A DNA stretch of 48,772 nucleotides from positions 1-48,772 of the forward strand of contig JBDTVG010000059.1 of the NCBI GenBank assembly GCA_040007395.1, in the 5' to 3' direction. The translations under genes were made by a program, and so were the position numbers. Shown here piece after piece: positions 17,667 to 25,668 of the stretch. The notes under the pieces were generated by a model. That model was given only the letters and a program-made list of their open reading frames with translations, was not told the DNA's origin and did no database searches. The DNA is from DATGFK01 sp040007395. Lineage in GTDB: Bacteria > Chloroflexota > Anaerolineae > Aggregatilineales > UBA2796. Every line of letters begins with the position of its first letter. Position 1 is the first letter of the stretch.

Positions 17667-18566
17667 ATGGAGCAAGCAATCGCTGTGACAGTACCAGACC
17701 GAAGCCGCCTGCTGGACGCGGAGAAATTACGTTTTCAGCGCCGTAAGGCGACAAATGCGTTTATGACCTTTCTTGTAACGGCACTAACTGCAATCTCAGT
17801 CAGTGCTTTATTTGTCATCATCGGCTATATCCTGATTCAGGGGTTTTCCTCGATTGATCTCAACTTTTTTACACAGGAACCCAAGCCTAGTGGCGAACTA
17901 GGTGGTGGTATTGTGGATGCCATCCTCGGTACCGTAGAGATGTTGGCGGTGGGGTCAATTGTTGCCGTCCCGCTGGGCCTTGGCACCGCCATCTATCTCG
18001 CAGAATTCGGTGAAGGAGGCCTAGCGGAGGTAATTCGCCTTGTTCTGGATATGTTAGCCGGTGTGCCGTCTATCGTGGTCGGGATCTTTATCTGGGCGAC
18101 GGTCGTCCGCACGACGGGATCTTTCTCCGGCCTTGCGGGAGCGCTCGGTCTGGCCTTTATCATGATGCCGATCATCGCTCGCAGCGTCGAAGAAATCCTG
18201 CGCTTAGTTCCCGATACGTTGCGCGAAGCCGGGTTAGCGCTCGGTACGCCGCGCTGGCGTGTGACTCTGCGTGTAGTTATCCCAACGGTGATGCCGGGTA
18301 TTGCGACGGGCGTGATTCTGGCGATGGCGCGGGCTTCGGGCGAAACTGCTGTGCTGCTGTTGACCGCACTCGGCAATAATTTTGTCAACACCGATCTGTC
18401 TCAGCCAATGTCGGCTATCCCTGTAAGAGCCTATAACTATGCCATCTCAGCTTTTGAAGATTATCACCGACAGGCTTTTGCATCGATGCTCGTTTTGGTT
18501 ATTGTAATCGCCGTGTTCAGCGCCGCCGTGCGTATATTTACCGGGAGAGTCCGTTATGAATCGTGA
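17667..18566 (+). CDS. pstA: Phosphate ABC transporter permease PstA
   Basis: Second membrane subunit of the phosphate importer, 299 residues with about six transmembrane helices. The cytoplasmic loop carries the permease motif EAGLALGTPRWRVTLRVVIP (about residues 187-206). The N-terminal cytoplasmic segment is Arg/Lys-rich. The 3' end overlaps the pstB start by 11 nt, so the two are translationally coupled. The order pstS-C-A-B is the standard one. Confidence 0.95.
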   Translation: MEQAIAVTVPDRSRLLDAEKLRFQRRKATNAFMTFLVTALTAISVSALFVIIGYILIQGFSSIDLNFFTQEPKPSGELGGGIVDAILGTVEMLAVGSIVAVPLGLGTAIYLAEFGEGGLAEVIRLVLDMLAGVPSIVVGIFIWATVVRTTGSFSGLAGALGLAFIMMPIIARSVEEILRLVPDTLREAGLALGTPRWRVTLRVVIPTVMPGIATGVILAMARASGETAVLLLTALGNNFVNTDLSQPMSAIPVRAYNYAISAFEDYHRQAFASMLVLVIVIAVFSAAVRIFTGRVRYES

Positions 18567-19386
18567 GATGACAATGGCAGGAGCAACTACCACAGCAGCA
18601 GCAGATGTGAAAGCGCGTGAACTTGAAACCCGCAATCTAACTGCATATTATGGCAAAACGCTGGCTGTCGAAGGCGTAAGCATTCGCTATCAAGCCAATC
18701 AGATTACTGCCATGATCGGCCCATCGGGCTGCGGCAAGTCTACGGTGTTGCGCTGCCTGAACCGGATGCACGAAGTGATCAAGGGTGCCTATGCGACTGG
18801 CGAAGTACTAATCGACGGCGACAATATCTACTCATCAAGTGCCGACCCGGTACGTATTCGCCGCCGGATCGGGATGGTATTTCAGAAGCCGAATCCATTT
18901 CCCACGATGTCGATTTATGACAATGTGCTCGCAGGCGTGCATCTCAACAGCGGCAAACAACGTGGCGTAGATTACGACCAAATCGTTGAATCGGCACTGC
19001 ATTCGGTGGCGTTGTGGGATGAAGTCAAGGACAAACTGCGTCAGTCGGGGATGGCACTGTCCGGTGGGCAGCAGCAGCGGTTGTGCATTGCCCGTGCCAT
19101 TGCCGTTGAACCCGAAATCCTGTTGTTAGACGAACCGTGTTCGGCACTCGATCCAATTGCCACGCTCAAGATCGAGGAACTGCTGCAAGACCTCCGCAAG
19201 CGCTTCACGATTGTGTTGGTAACGCACAATATGCAGCAAGCCGCCCGTGTCTCGGAAATGACTGCCTTCTTTTTGGCAGATGAACGTCGCGTAGGTCGGC
19301 TCGTTGAAATTAGCCCGACCACGCAGATCTTCACGCGCCCACAGGATAAGCGCACTGAAGACTATATCTCTGGGCGTTTCGGCTGA
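18556..19386 (+). CDS. pstB: Phosphate ABC transporter ATP-binding protein PstB
   Basis: ATPase of the phosphate importer, 276 residues. Walker A GPSGCGKST is near residue 56, the PstB-typical RCLNRMHE near 66, and Q-loop VFQKPNPFP near 111. The ABC signature LSGGQQQR is near 171, Walker B ILLLDEPCSALD near 189, and the H-loop VTHNMQQAARVSEMTAFF near 219. The ATG at 18556 inside the pstA end has a GGGAGAG ribosome binding site. No phoU follows, although it is often the last gene of such operons. The next gene is convergent. Confidence 0.95.
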   Translation: MNREMTMAGATTTAAADVKARELETRNLTAYYGKTLAVEGVSIRYQANQITAMIGPSGCGKSTVLRCLNRMHEVIKGAYATGEVLIDGDNIYSSSADPVRIRRRIGMVFQKPNPFPTMSIYDNVLAGVHLNSGKQRGVDYDQIVESALHSVALWDEVKDKLRQSGMALSGGQQQRLCIARAIAVEPEILLLDEPCSALDPIATLKIEELLQDLRKRFTIVLVTHNMQQAARVSEMTAFFLADERRVGRLVEISPTTQIFTRPQDKRTEDYISGRFG

Positions 19387-19413
19387 TTTTCCAGAATTTG
19401 CCCAAGCCCTTTG

Positions 19414-19441
19414 TTCCCCTCTCTACAAAAAGAGAGGGGAA
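19414..19441. other. Perfect 11-bp palindrome between convergent pstB and glycosyltransferase
   Basis: TTCCCCTCTCT (19414-19424) and AGAGAGGGGAA (19431-19441) form a perfect stem with a 6-nt A-rich loop. There is no T-tract on either strand. It may act as a bidirectional terminator or be one copy of a dispersed intergenic palindrome. Confidence 0.5.
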
Positions 19442-19470
19442 AGCAACCCTGTTCGGTCAACTCAATCTGA

Positions 19471-20367
19471 CTACTTGTGAGTTAGCTGCGAACGCAGAGT
19501 CCGCCCTAGAGTCACAACCGGCCCACCAAGATACGACTTCAACGTTAACGAGAGTAACCGCCGCTGGATGATCGGATTAGGATCACGGGCTAAGGCGATC
19601 TGGAAGTGGCGGCGGGCTTCGCGCATCTGGTTATGCTGGTAATACCACAACCCGATCTTGTAATAGGTGCTAGATGCTCCCCCGCCATGACTTTCGATCA
19701 TCTGGCGGATCTCCTCAAAGCGTGGCAACCCGCCCGCCGCCGATTTTGTTTCCGGGTAAACCCCCAATGCGGCGAACACTTGCGGCGTGTACTTGATCGG
19801 GTAGCGCTGCATAATCTTGATCCACAAATCCACGTCCATGCAGTAGTGCAGATTTATATCCAGCGGACCACAAGTTTCCCATGCTTCACGGGTAAACAGA
19901 TTGCCCGACTGCGAGATAAAATTATCGCCGCGCATGAGGTCTTCATACGTGCCATCGCGGACATTGTGGTCGTCTTTCAGATAGTTGCCGTCACGGTCTA
20001 TCCAGTCCAGCCGACCAAAGACCAACGCCACATCGGGATTTTCTGTGAACACCTGTAAACATCTTGAGATTCCGCCGGGACGCAGCACATCATCGGCGTT
20101 GAGCCATGTCAGGTACGATCCTGTGGCGCGGGCAAAGCCCGTGTTTAGTGCGTCACTTTGGCCTTTATCCGGTTCGGAAAACCACGTCAGACGATCCGCA
20201 TAGCTACGCAATATATCGAGCGTGCCATCTGTCGAGCCAGCATCCATCACAATATGTTCGATACGTGGATAGTCTTGTTCACGGATAGACTCGATTGTCC
20301 GGCGAATCGTGTAAGCGCCATTATAAACAGGCGTAATAATCGAAACGAGTGGGGTATCAGGGGTCAT
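19471..20367 (-). CDS. Family 2 glycosyltransferase
   Basis: A 298-residue GT-A fold enzyme transferring a nucleotide-activated sugar to an unknown acceptor. It is probably involved in exopolysaccharide or cell-surface glycan synthesis at the inner face of the membrane. The N-terminus VSIITPVYNGAYTIRRTIES is typical. MDAGSTDGTLDIL and the metal-binding TWLNADDVL (about residue 90) are both present. The C-terminal part (about 235-275) looks like a TPR helix pair (YYQHNQMREARRHFQIAL). No transmembrane helix is seen. The gene stands alone, convergent to pst and divergent from the serS unit. Confidence 0.9.
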   Translation of the reverse strand: MTPDTPLVSIITPVYNGAYTIRRTIESIREQDYPRIEHIVMDAGSTDGTLDILRSYADRLTWFSEPDKGQSDALNTGFARATGSYLTWLNADDVLRPGGISRCLQVFTENPDVALVFGRLDWIDRDGNYLKDDHNVRDGTYEDLMRGDNFISQSGNLFTREAWETCGPLDINLHYCMDVDLWIKIMQRYPIKYTPQVFAALGVYPETKSAAGGLPRFEEIRQMIESHGGGASSTYYKIGLWYYQHNQMREARRHFQIALARDPNPIIQRRLLSLTLKSYLGGPVVTLGRTLRSQLTHK

Positions 20368-20448
20368 GGTTTATGCTCTTGATCAGCGGTAATATCTTCA
20401 TGCGCCCAATAATAGCGTATGGCGTTCAATGCTCACAGTGGATCGGCC

Positions 20449-20477
20449 TTGACAGCCTACTATACGGCTGTTACACT
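20449..20477 (+). promoter_or_regulatory. Strong sigma-70 promoter for the serS leader
   Basis: A perfect -35 TTGACA (20449-20454), a 17-bp spacer and TACACT (20472-20477) would start transcription near 20484. That is just before the T-box leader. Confidence 0.65.
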
Positions 20478-20524
20478 GAAAATCCGATACAATTTTCAAT
20501 GAACCAACTTTTTAATATTCTTAA

Positions 20525-20775
20525 ATAACCACGACGGAGCCAAGTAGATCCGCAGCACAATCAGAGAGTCGCCGGGTGGTGTGAGGCGATAGTGCGAGGA
20601 TCGAAGTCCACTCCCGATGCGTTGCTTGCCGAAAAGGTCAATACCGTTAAGGCCAGCCGGGTACGCCCGTTATCGCGAAAATGAGGCTGCACTATGATGA
20701 AATGCAGCGAAGCTAGGTGGCACCACGAAGTCCCTTCGTCCTGAGCAGATACGTTCAGGCAAGGGCTTTTTTGTT
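20525..20775 (+). promoter_or_regulatory. T-box riboswitch (serine) with intrinsic terminator
   Basis: A leader RNA that reads the charging state of tRNA-Ser and controls read-through into the serS unit. The stem I start has the usual GACGGAG...AAGTAGA sequence (from about 20534), then AGAGAGTCGCCGGGTGGTG (stem I apical region). A TCC followed by A (20607-20610) is a plausible serine specifier. The conserved T-box sequence AGGTGGCACCACG lies at 20715-20727. The competing terminator pairs CCCTT..TCCTGA (20732-20744) with TTCAGG.AAGGG, followed by TTTTTT. The specifier is inferred from its position and the downstream gene. Confidence 0.92.
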
Positions 20776-20822
20776 TCCAATTTTCAGTCAGTTTTCAGAT
20801 CGCGGCAAGAGGAGGTATCAAT

Positions 20823-21038
20823 TTGCTAAAGAACCTGCTAACACGGGAATTCTTCGACGCACTGGTGTATATCATCATTATTATTGGCGTTGTGCTATCG
20901 GCGTGGCGTATCTACGGCGATTTTCGGCGCGGCCCGCGTTGGAGCGACGACTCTACTGAACAATTAGCCGATCTGCCTGATTCTGTAGAACCTTTGGGCG
21001 AATCCTCTGAAAGCGAACATAAGGAAGATAAACCATGA
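20823..21038 (+). CDS. Small single-span membrane protein
   Basis: A 71-residue protein with one N-terminal transmembrane helix (about residues 12-30, very Ile-rich) and a highly acidic cytoplasmic or extracytoplasmic tail. It uses a TTG start that is supported by an excellent AGAGGAGGT site 7 nt upstream. Its stop overlaps the serS start (ATGA), so the two are translationally coupled. It lies between the T-box and serS and is therefore under the same tRNA-Ser control. I recognise no family. Confidence 0.75.
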   Translation: MLKNLLTREFFDALVYIIIIIGVVLSAWRIYGDFRRGPRWSDDSTEQLADLPDSVEPLGESSESEHKEDKP

Positions 21039-22456
21039 TCGATATTGCGCTGATCCGCGAGAAGCCGGATTGGGTCAAAGCCCAAATCGTCACGTTGCAG
21101 GATGAATCGGCAGTCGCCCGCATTGACGCAATTGTTACGTTAGACCAGACGCGGCGTACACTGCTTACAGAGGCGGAAACACTCCAAGCCGAACGCAACA
21201 AACTCAATAAGGCGATGGGGCGATTCCGAGGCAACAAACAATTATCATCGGGAGCGCAGGGCTATGCAGCGCAAGCCGTGATCGCCGCGATTGCCGCCAA
21301 AGATTACCCGCGGGCGCTAGATTTGCTAACCAACCCACCAACGACTGACCAAGCAGACGGCGATAGCAAGCAGAGCCTTGACCAATTGACGGACACACTG
21401 CGCGGCATGGGCGAGCGCGTCGAGACGCTCAACAAGGAGATCGAGCAAGTCGAGGCCGATCTGCAAGAGAATATGCTGTGGATTCCAAATTTGCCGCACC
21501 CCAGCGTCAAGGTGGGAGTCAGTGATGCCGAAAATATTGTCTTTCCGCACGAAGGCGACATTCGCCAATTCGACTTTACGCCCAAACCCCATTGGGAATT
21601 GGGGCCAGCACTAGACATTATCGACTTTGATCGCGGGGTCAAACTATCGGGGTCGCGCTTTTATGTGCTGAAAGGCATGGGCGCACGGTTGCAGCGCGCC
21701 TTGATCAGTCTGTATCTCGATATTCATACCGAGCAGCATGGCTTCACTGAATTGTATACGCCGTTTCTTGTCAAGCCAGAGATGATGTATGGCGCGGCGC
21801 AGTTCCCGAAGTTCAAAGATGTGGTATATACCGACCCCGACGCGGATCTTTACTTGCTGCCAACGGCGGAAGTTTCGATTACCAATCTGCACCGTGACGA
21901 GATTCTCGAAGCCGATCAACTGCCGCTGTACTACGTCGCCAATACGCCTTGTTGGCGACGTGAACAAACTAGTGCAGGTCGTGACGTGCGTGGCATTAAA
22001 CGGGTTCACCAGTTCCAGAAGGTTGAGATGTATAAACTGACCACGCCCGAAACCAGCTATGCCGAACTGGAAGCGCTGGTCGAAGCGGCCTCTGATATTT
22101 GCCGCGCACTCAAGATTCCGTTCCGGCGCATCGAACAGGTTACTGGCGATCTCGGTTTTGCCGCCACCAAGAAATACGATCTGGAAATGTGGGCACCCGG
22201 CAGTGAGGAATGGTTAGAGGTCAGTTCTTGCAGCAATGATGAAGCGTTTCAGGCTCGCCGCGCCCAGATCCGCTATCGTCCTGCGCCGGGGGCAAAGGCA
22301 GAATTTGTGCATACCTTGAACGGATCGGGCTTGGCATTGCCCCGCACGATTATCGCGATTCTGGAGAATTACCAGCAAGCCGATGGCAGTATCGTCATAC
22401 CGGAAGTACTGCGGCCCTATATGGGCGGCCTTGAAGTGATCAGCCAGAGAAGCTAG
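21035..22456 (+). CDS. serS: Seryl-tRNA synthetase
   Basis: Charges tRNA-Ser with serine. The 473-residue class II enzyme has an N-terminal coiled-coil arm followed by the catalytic core. Motif 2 is KRVHQFQKVEMY (around residue 326), the serine-site TAEVSITNLHRDE is upstream, and motif 3 is NGSGLALPRTIIAILENYQQ (around 429-448). At 473 residues it is longer than the usual ~425. The excess lies in the tRNA-binding arm, between KAMGRFRGN (residue ~65) and the second helix (residue ~120), as an Ala-rich helical insert. It is coupled to the small membrane protein gene and controlled by the serine T-box. Confidence 0.96.
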   Translation: MIDIALIREKPDWVKAQIVTLQDESAVARIDAIVTLDQTRRTLLTEAETLQAERNKLNKAMGRFRGNKQLSSGAQGYAAQAVIAAIAAKDYPRALDLLTNPPTTDQADGDSKQSLDQLTDTLRGMGERVETLNKEIEQVEADLQENMLWIPNLPHPSVKVGVSDAENIVFPHEGDIRQFDFTPKPHWELGPALDIIDFDRGVKLSGSRFYVLKGMGARLQRALISLYLDIHTEQHGFTELYTPFLVKPEMMYGAAQFPKFKDVVYTDPDADLYLLPTAEVSITNLHRDEILEADQLPLYYVANTPCWRREQTSAGRDVRGIKRVHQFQKVEMYKLTTPETSYAELEALVEAASDICRALKIPFRRIEQVTGDLGFAATKKYDLEMWAPGSEEWLEVSSCSNDEAFQARRAQIRYRPAPGAKAEFVHTLNGSGLALPRTIIAILENYQQADGSIVIPEVLRPYMGGLEVISQRS

Positions 22457-22529
22457 GGCAGTTACCCCGTTCAGGGCAAGATCTGATACTATAGGCACGC
22501 TTTGCAACCGTAGCGACAGGAGAAGCGCT

Positions 22530-23378
22530 TTGTCCGTTGATGCTTACGGCATTCATGTAGGTCCACTTTATATTCGCTTTTACGCGCTGATCCTAATGAC
22601 GGGGATGGCTGTTGCCGCATGGCTGACAGCCCGTCGTGCCAAACAACGTGGTATGGACGAGGATCATGTCTGGAACGGGCTGATATGGGCGATTATTCCC
22701 GGCCTGATTGGCGCACGGTTGTACCATGTGCTGACTCCATCGCCGTCTGCGATAGCCTACGATGGGCAACCGCTGACGCTGCAATGGTATCTGCAAAATC
22801 CGCTGCAAATATTGGCCATCTGGAATGGTGGGCTGGGCATCTATGGCGCTATAGTTGGCGGCGCACTTGGTGTTTACCTGTACTGCCGCGTCCACAAACA
22901 ACCTGTCCTACGCTGGCTCGATCTGATTGTGCCGGGGTTAGCATTGGCTCAAACCATTGGGCGGTGGGCAAACTTTGTCAACAACGAATTGTATGGTGCG
23001 CCATCGACTCTGCCGTGGGCGATCACCATTCCGCCGGAAAAACGCTTACCCGGTTATGAACAGTTTAGCACCTATCACCCGTTGTTTCTCTACGAGTCGC
23101 TGTGGAGCTTAGCGACCTTTGGCCTACTGCTGCTCATCGAACGCCGTTTCCGCGCATGGCTGCGCGACGGTGATTTGCTGCTCATCTACCTGATGTCTTA
23201 CGCAACGATCCGCTTCATTCTTGATTTTGTGCGACTCGATAGCAACGGTTTTGGGCCGATCACGACTGCCCAGCTTGTATCGCTTGCAACCTTTATTGCG
23301 TCTGGGTTGACCCTAGCATGGCGACATCGCAAAGCGGTAGCGACTCCTACTCAGGCCACTGCGCCGCGTTCTAGGTAG
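22530..23378 (+). CDS. lgt: Prolipoprotein diacylglyceryl transferase
   Basis: Lgt attaches diacylglycerol to the lipobox cysteine of prolipoproteins, the first step of lipoprotein maturation, and sits in the cytoplasmic membrane. The 282-residue product has about seven transmembrane helices. It carries the family motifs GARLYHVL, WNGGLGIYGAIVGG and GRWANFVNNELYG (the signature, usually GRIGNFINGELYG). A TTG start is chosen because AGGAGAAG lies 6 nt before it and no upstream ATG is in frame. It follows serS by 73 nt and precedes rsmG by 5 nt. Several lipobox proteins in this window would be its substrates. Confidence 0.95.
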   Translation: MSVDAYGIHVGPLYIRFYALILMTGMAVAAWLTARRAKQRGMDEDHVWNGLIWAIIPGLIGARLYHVLTPSPSAIAYDGQPLTLQWYLQNPLQILAIWNGGLGIYGAIVGGALGVYLYCRVHKQPVLRWLDLIVPGLALAQTIGRWANFVNNELYGAPSTLPWAITIPPEKRLPGYEQFSTYHPLFLYESLWSLATFGLLLLIERRFRAWLRDGDLLLIYLMSYATIRFILDFVRLDSNGFGPITTAQLVSLATFIASGLTLAWRHRKAVATPTQATAPRSR

Positions 23379-23383
23379 GAAGC

Positions 23384-24100
23384 ATGGCTCTGCTCAAACT
23401 CCCGGAGGCTACTCGCGACCTGCTTGGCCTAGAACTAACCGCTGAACAACAGCAAACCTTCGAGCGCTATGCACACGAGATTGTCACATGGAACGAACGG
23501 GTGAACCTCACGGCGATTACCGAACCGCTGGCAATTGAGATGCGTCACTTTCTCGACTCGCTGTCGATCTTGAAAGTGACGCAAATGCCCGCCAATCTGC
23601 GGGTGATCGACGTGGGTGCAGGTGCGGGACTCCCCGGCGTGCCCCTCAAAATTGTCTGCCCACAAATTGCCCTAACACTCCTTGAAGCCACTGGCAAAAA
23701 GACGACATTTCTGGAACACGTGATCTCACAGTTGGGCTTGACCAATACCAAAGTAGTCAATGCCCGTGCCGAGGAAGCCGGACAAAACCCAACTCACCGA
23801 GAGCAATATGATCTCGTGCTGGCGCGGTCTGTGGCGCATCTACCGATTCTGGCGGAGTATTTGCTGCCGCTATGTCGAGTCGGGGGGCGCTGCATCGCCA
23901 TGAAAGGCGAGAGCGCCGCTGCCGAAGTTGGCCTTGCCGAGAACGCGATCCGTGTGTTGGGCGGACGCTTCACACAGCTTACAGCAGTTGAACTGCCGCA
24001 CGTCGCCGAAACACACTATCTGATCGTGATCGAGAAAGTGGCGGCAACTCCGTATCACTATCCGCGCAAACCGGGGCTACCTTCCAAAAAGCCACTGTGA
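23384..24100 (+). CDS. rsmG: 16S rRNA (guanine-527-N7)-methyltransferase RsmG
   Basis: RsmG (GidB) methylates G527 of 16S rRNA using S-adenosylmethionine. The 238-residue product has the N-terminal VNLTAITEP and HFLDSL elements. The SAM-binding VIDVGAGAGLPGVPLKIV is near residue 70, and AEEAGQ and VLARSVAHL follow. The C-terminus ends in the family-typical YPRKPGLPSKKPL. Five nt separate it from lgt, with a TAGGAAG ribosome binding site in the gap. The last ~70 nt of this gene recur in degraded form 1.55 kb downstream. Confidence 0.95.
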   Translation: MALLKLPEATRDLLGLELTAEQQQTFERYAHEIVTWNERVNLTAITEPLAIEMRHFLDSLSILKVTQMPANLRVIDVGAGAGLPGVPLKIVCPQIALTLLEATGKKTTFLEHVISQLGLTNTKVVNARAEEAGQNPTHREQYDLVLARSVAHLPILAEYLLPLCRVGGRCIAMKGESAAAEVGLAENAIRVLGGRFTQLTAVELPHVAETHYLIVIEKVAATPYHYPRKPGLPSKKPL

Positions 24101-24105
24101 GAATC
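24033..24105 (+). repeat. Direct repeat copy 1 (rsmG 3' end)
   Basis: The 3' end of rsmG including its stop codon. It is repeated with clear similarity at 25591-25660 in the same orientation; the best-matching 54 bp are 24051-24105. Together the copies enclose the qorB-like and HxlR genes. Confidence 0.75.
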
Positions 24106-24152
24106 GACGTACAGCGCTCCCTTGTGAAAGAAAGTCAGCTTGTCGGTAAACT

Positions 24153-25061
24153 TTAGTGAGTTGCGGTGCCTAAAAGCAGTGCCTCACGCTCGGCAGTGAG
24201 AAAGTCTGCCAACCGCATTGGCTTGCGGCCTGTAAGATCCTCAATCGCAGTGGATACCACATCGAGTTTCCCTTGAGCAATCGCCGTGTCAAACGAGGCA
24301 TAGAGTTCCGCGATAGGGCGAGGCAACCCAGCGGCAACCATATTTTGGATCAACACTTCAAGCTCCAAAGGGATATACGTAACTGGATGTCCGCTAATCG
24401 TCGTTGCAATCGCCGCCAGATCAGCTTGCGAAAGTGCCTCTGGCCCGGTGATGTCCAGTGTACGCCGTCCAGTGAAAGATGAAGCCAGAGCCGCCGCTGC
24501 GACGCGGGCGCAATCTTCACGGGTTACATAACCTGCCTTCCCTTGCCCAGCCGCGCTAAATAGACTCCCCATTTGAATCGCCCGATTGAGCGCAGGAATC
24601 AACGTTTCCGTATAGGTATTATTGCGAAGTATCGTCCAACCCAACTTACTCGCGGCTAAGGCATCTTCTGTACCCTGATGATCGGGTGCAAGCAGAATAG
24701 GCGAGTCTGGACCGGGATTAACCAGCGATGTATAAACTACATGGTTCACGTTTGCTGCGTCGGCGGCTTCCACAGCAGCGCGATGTTGGGCCAACCGCTG
24801 TCCCGGTTTACCGACTACGTCGGTACTAATCAGCAGCAAACGGTCAACGCCTGCAAATGCTTCTGGCAGTGAAGCGGGGTCGTCAAAATCGGCATGGCGT
24901 ATAACGACCCTACGATTACTAAAGTCTGCCAACTTTTCTGGAGTCCGCGTAGCCGCGATGATCGTTCCTGCCTGCGCCTCTAGCAGCAATTCCAAAACAC
25001 GGCGACCCATTTGACCAGATGCGCCTGTAACCAGCAGGGTTGATTGATGATTGTTCGACAT
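24153..25061 (-). CDS. NAD(P)H-dependent quinone oxidoreductase / NmrA-like SDR (QorB/YtfG type)
   Basis: A 302-residue atypical short-chain dehydrogenase of the NmrA-like/QorB family, which reduces quinones with NAD(P)H. The N-terminal dinucleotide motif VTGASGQMGRRVLELLLEAQ (residues ~11-30) is followed by VDRLLLIST, VNHVVYTSL and TILRNNTYTE. ITGPEALSQADLAAI, typical of the family, comes near residue 205. It is divergently transcribed from an HxlR-type regulator, as E. coli ytfG/qorB is from ytfH. The likely role is defence against quinone or electrophile stress under control of that regulator. The gene lies inside the interval flanked by rsmG 3'-end repeats. Confidence 0.88.
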   Translation of the reverse strand: MSNNHQSTLLVTGASGQMGRRVLELLLEAQAGTIIAATRTPEKLADFSNRRVVIRHADFDDPASLPEAFAGVDRLLLISTDVVGKPGQRLAQHRAAVEAADAANVNHVVYTSLVNPGPDSPILLAPDHQGTEDALAASKLGWTILRNNTYTETLIPALNRAIQMGSLFSAAGQGKAGYVTREDCARVAAAALASSFTGRRTLDITGPEALSQADLAAIATTISGHPVTYIPLELEVLIQNMVAAGLPRPIAELYASFDTAIAQGKLDVVSTAIEDLTGRKPMRLADFLTAEREALLLGTATH

Positions 25062-25098
25062 TGTTTATTTTCCTCAAGTGTTTACCAAATTGATGGTA

Positions 25099-25149
25099 GT
25101 TACTATAAGTGAGTTACTATATAATAGGAAGTAGGCACTTTGAAGTAAC
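25099..25149. promoter_or_regulatory. Promoter/operator region between the qorB-like and HxlR genes
   Basis: The 10-mer AGTTACTATA occurs twice in direct orientation (25099-25108 and 25112-25121, 13 bp apart), and an inverted AAGTAAC lies at 25143-25149. A -10 TATAAT for the regulator is at 25120-25125. GTTACT/AGTAAC elements are the kind of site HxlR-family repressors use, so autorepression plus control of the oxidoreductase is likely. Confidence 0.5.
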
Positions 25150-25160
25150 GGAGTCACCAG

Positions 25161-25574
25161 ATGGAAACCAAAACGCTATTGCCCGATGTCTATGCTGCTG
25201 ACTGCCCAACCCGGCAGGTTCTTGACCGCATTGGCGACAAATGGGCAACCCTTATTATTGTGCTACTGGATAATAGCCCCAAGCGTTTCTCTGAGCTTCA
25301 ACGCAAGATTAATGGTATTTCGCACAAGATGCTCACCCAAACCTTGCGACACTTAGAGCGGGATGGCTTGATCACACGGACAATATACCCAGAGATCCCG
25401 CCCCGCGTAGAATACGCCCTTACGCCGCTGGGGCGAACGTTATATGGGCCTATCGTCGCTATTCTTCATTGGTCTGAGGCACATATCGATGAGGTCAATA
25501 CAGCGCAGCGTTTATATGATGCTCGTGAGGGGAAGGAAGTCCTAGGAAATATTGTGGGCGGAAATGTTGATTAG
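25161..25574 (+). CDS. HxlR-family winged-helix transcriptional regulator (YtfH/QorR-like)
   Basis: A 137-residue MarR-like dimeric regulator. The HxlR signature is present: DCPTRQVLDRIGDKWATLII (residues ~15-34), RFSELQRKINGISHKMLTQTLRHLERDGLI split over the recognition helices, and the wing with PPRVEYALTPLGR. The cysteine in DCPTRQ is at the position used for thiol-based sensing of quinones and diamide in YodB and QorR, so redox control is plausible. It faces the qorB-like gene, with the operator-like repeats between. Confidence 0.9.
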   Translation: METKTLLPDVYAADCPTRQVLDRIGDKWATLIIVLLDNSPKRFSELQRKINGISHKMLTQTLRHLERDGLITRTIYPEIPPRVEYALTPLGRTLYGPIVAILHWSEAHIDEVNTAQRLYDAREGKEVLGNIVGGNVD

Positions 25575-25590
25575 CAGCTGACTAAGGCGG

Positions 25591-25660
25591 ATAAAGCTGC
25601 GTACCCGCATCACGATCCGCCCAAACCGGGATTGCCTTCCAAAATACCGCTGTAAAGATC
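25591..25660 (+). pseudogene. Orphan copy of the rsmG 3' end
   Basis: Read in frame this piece ends HHDPPKPGLPSKIPL-stop, matching YHYPRKPGLPSKKPL-stop at the end of the intact rsmG. The nucleotide match continues past the stop codon by a few bases. No upstream part of rsmG is present; the sequence before it is the end of the HxlR gene. It is a remnant left when the region was duplicated or interrupted. Confidence 0.7.
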
Positions 25661-25668
25661 AGCGCAGT

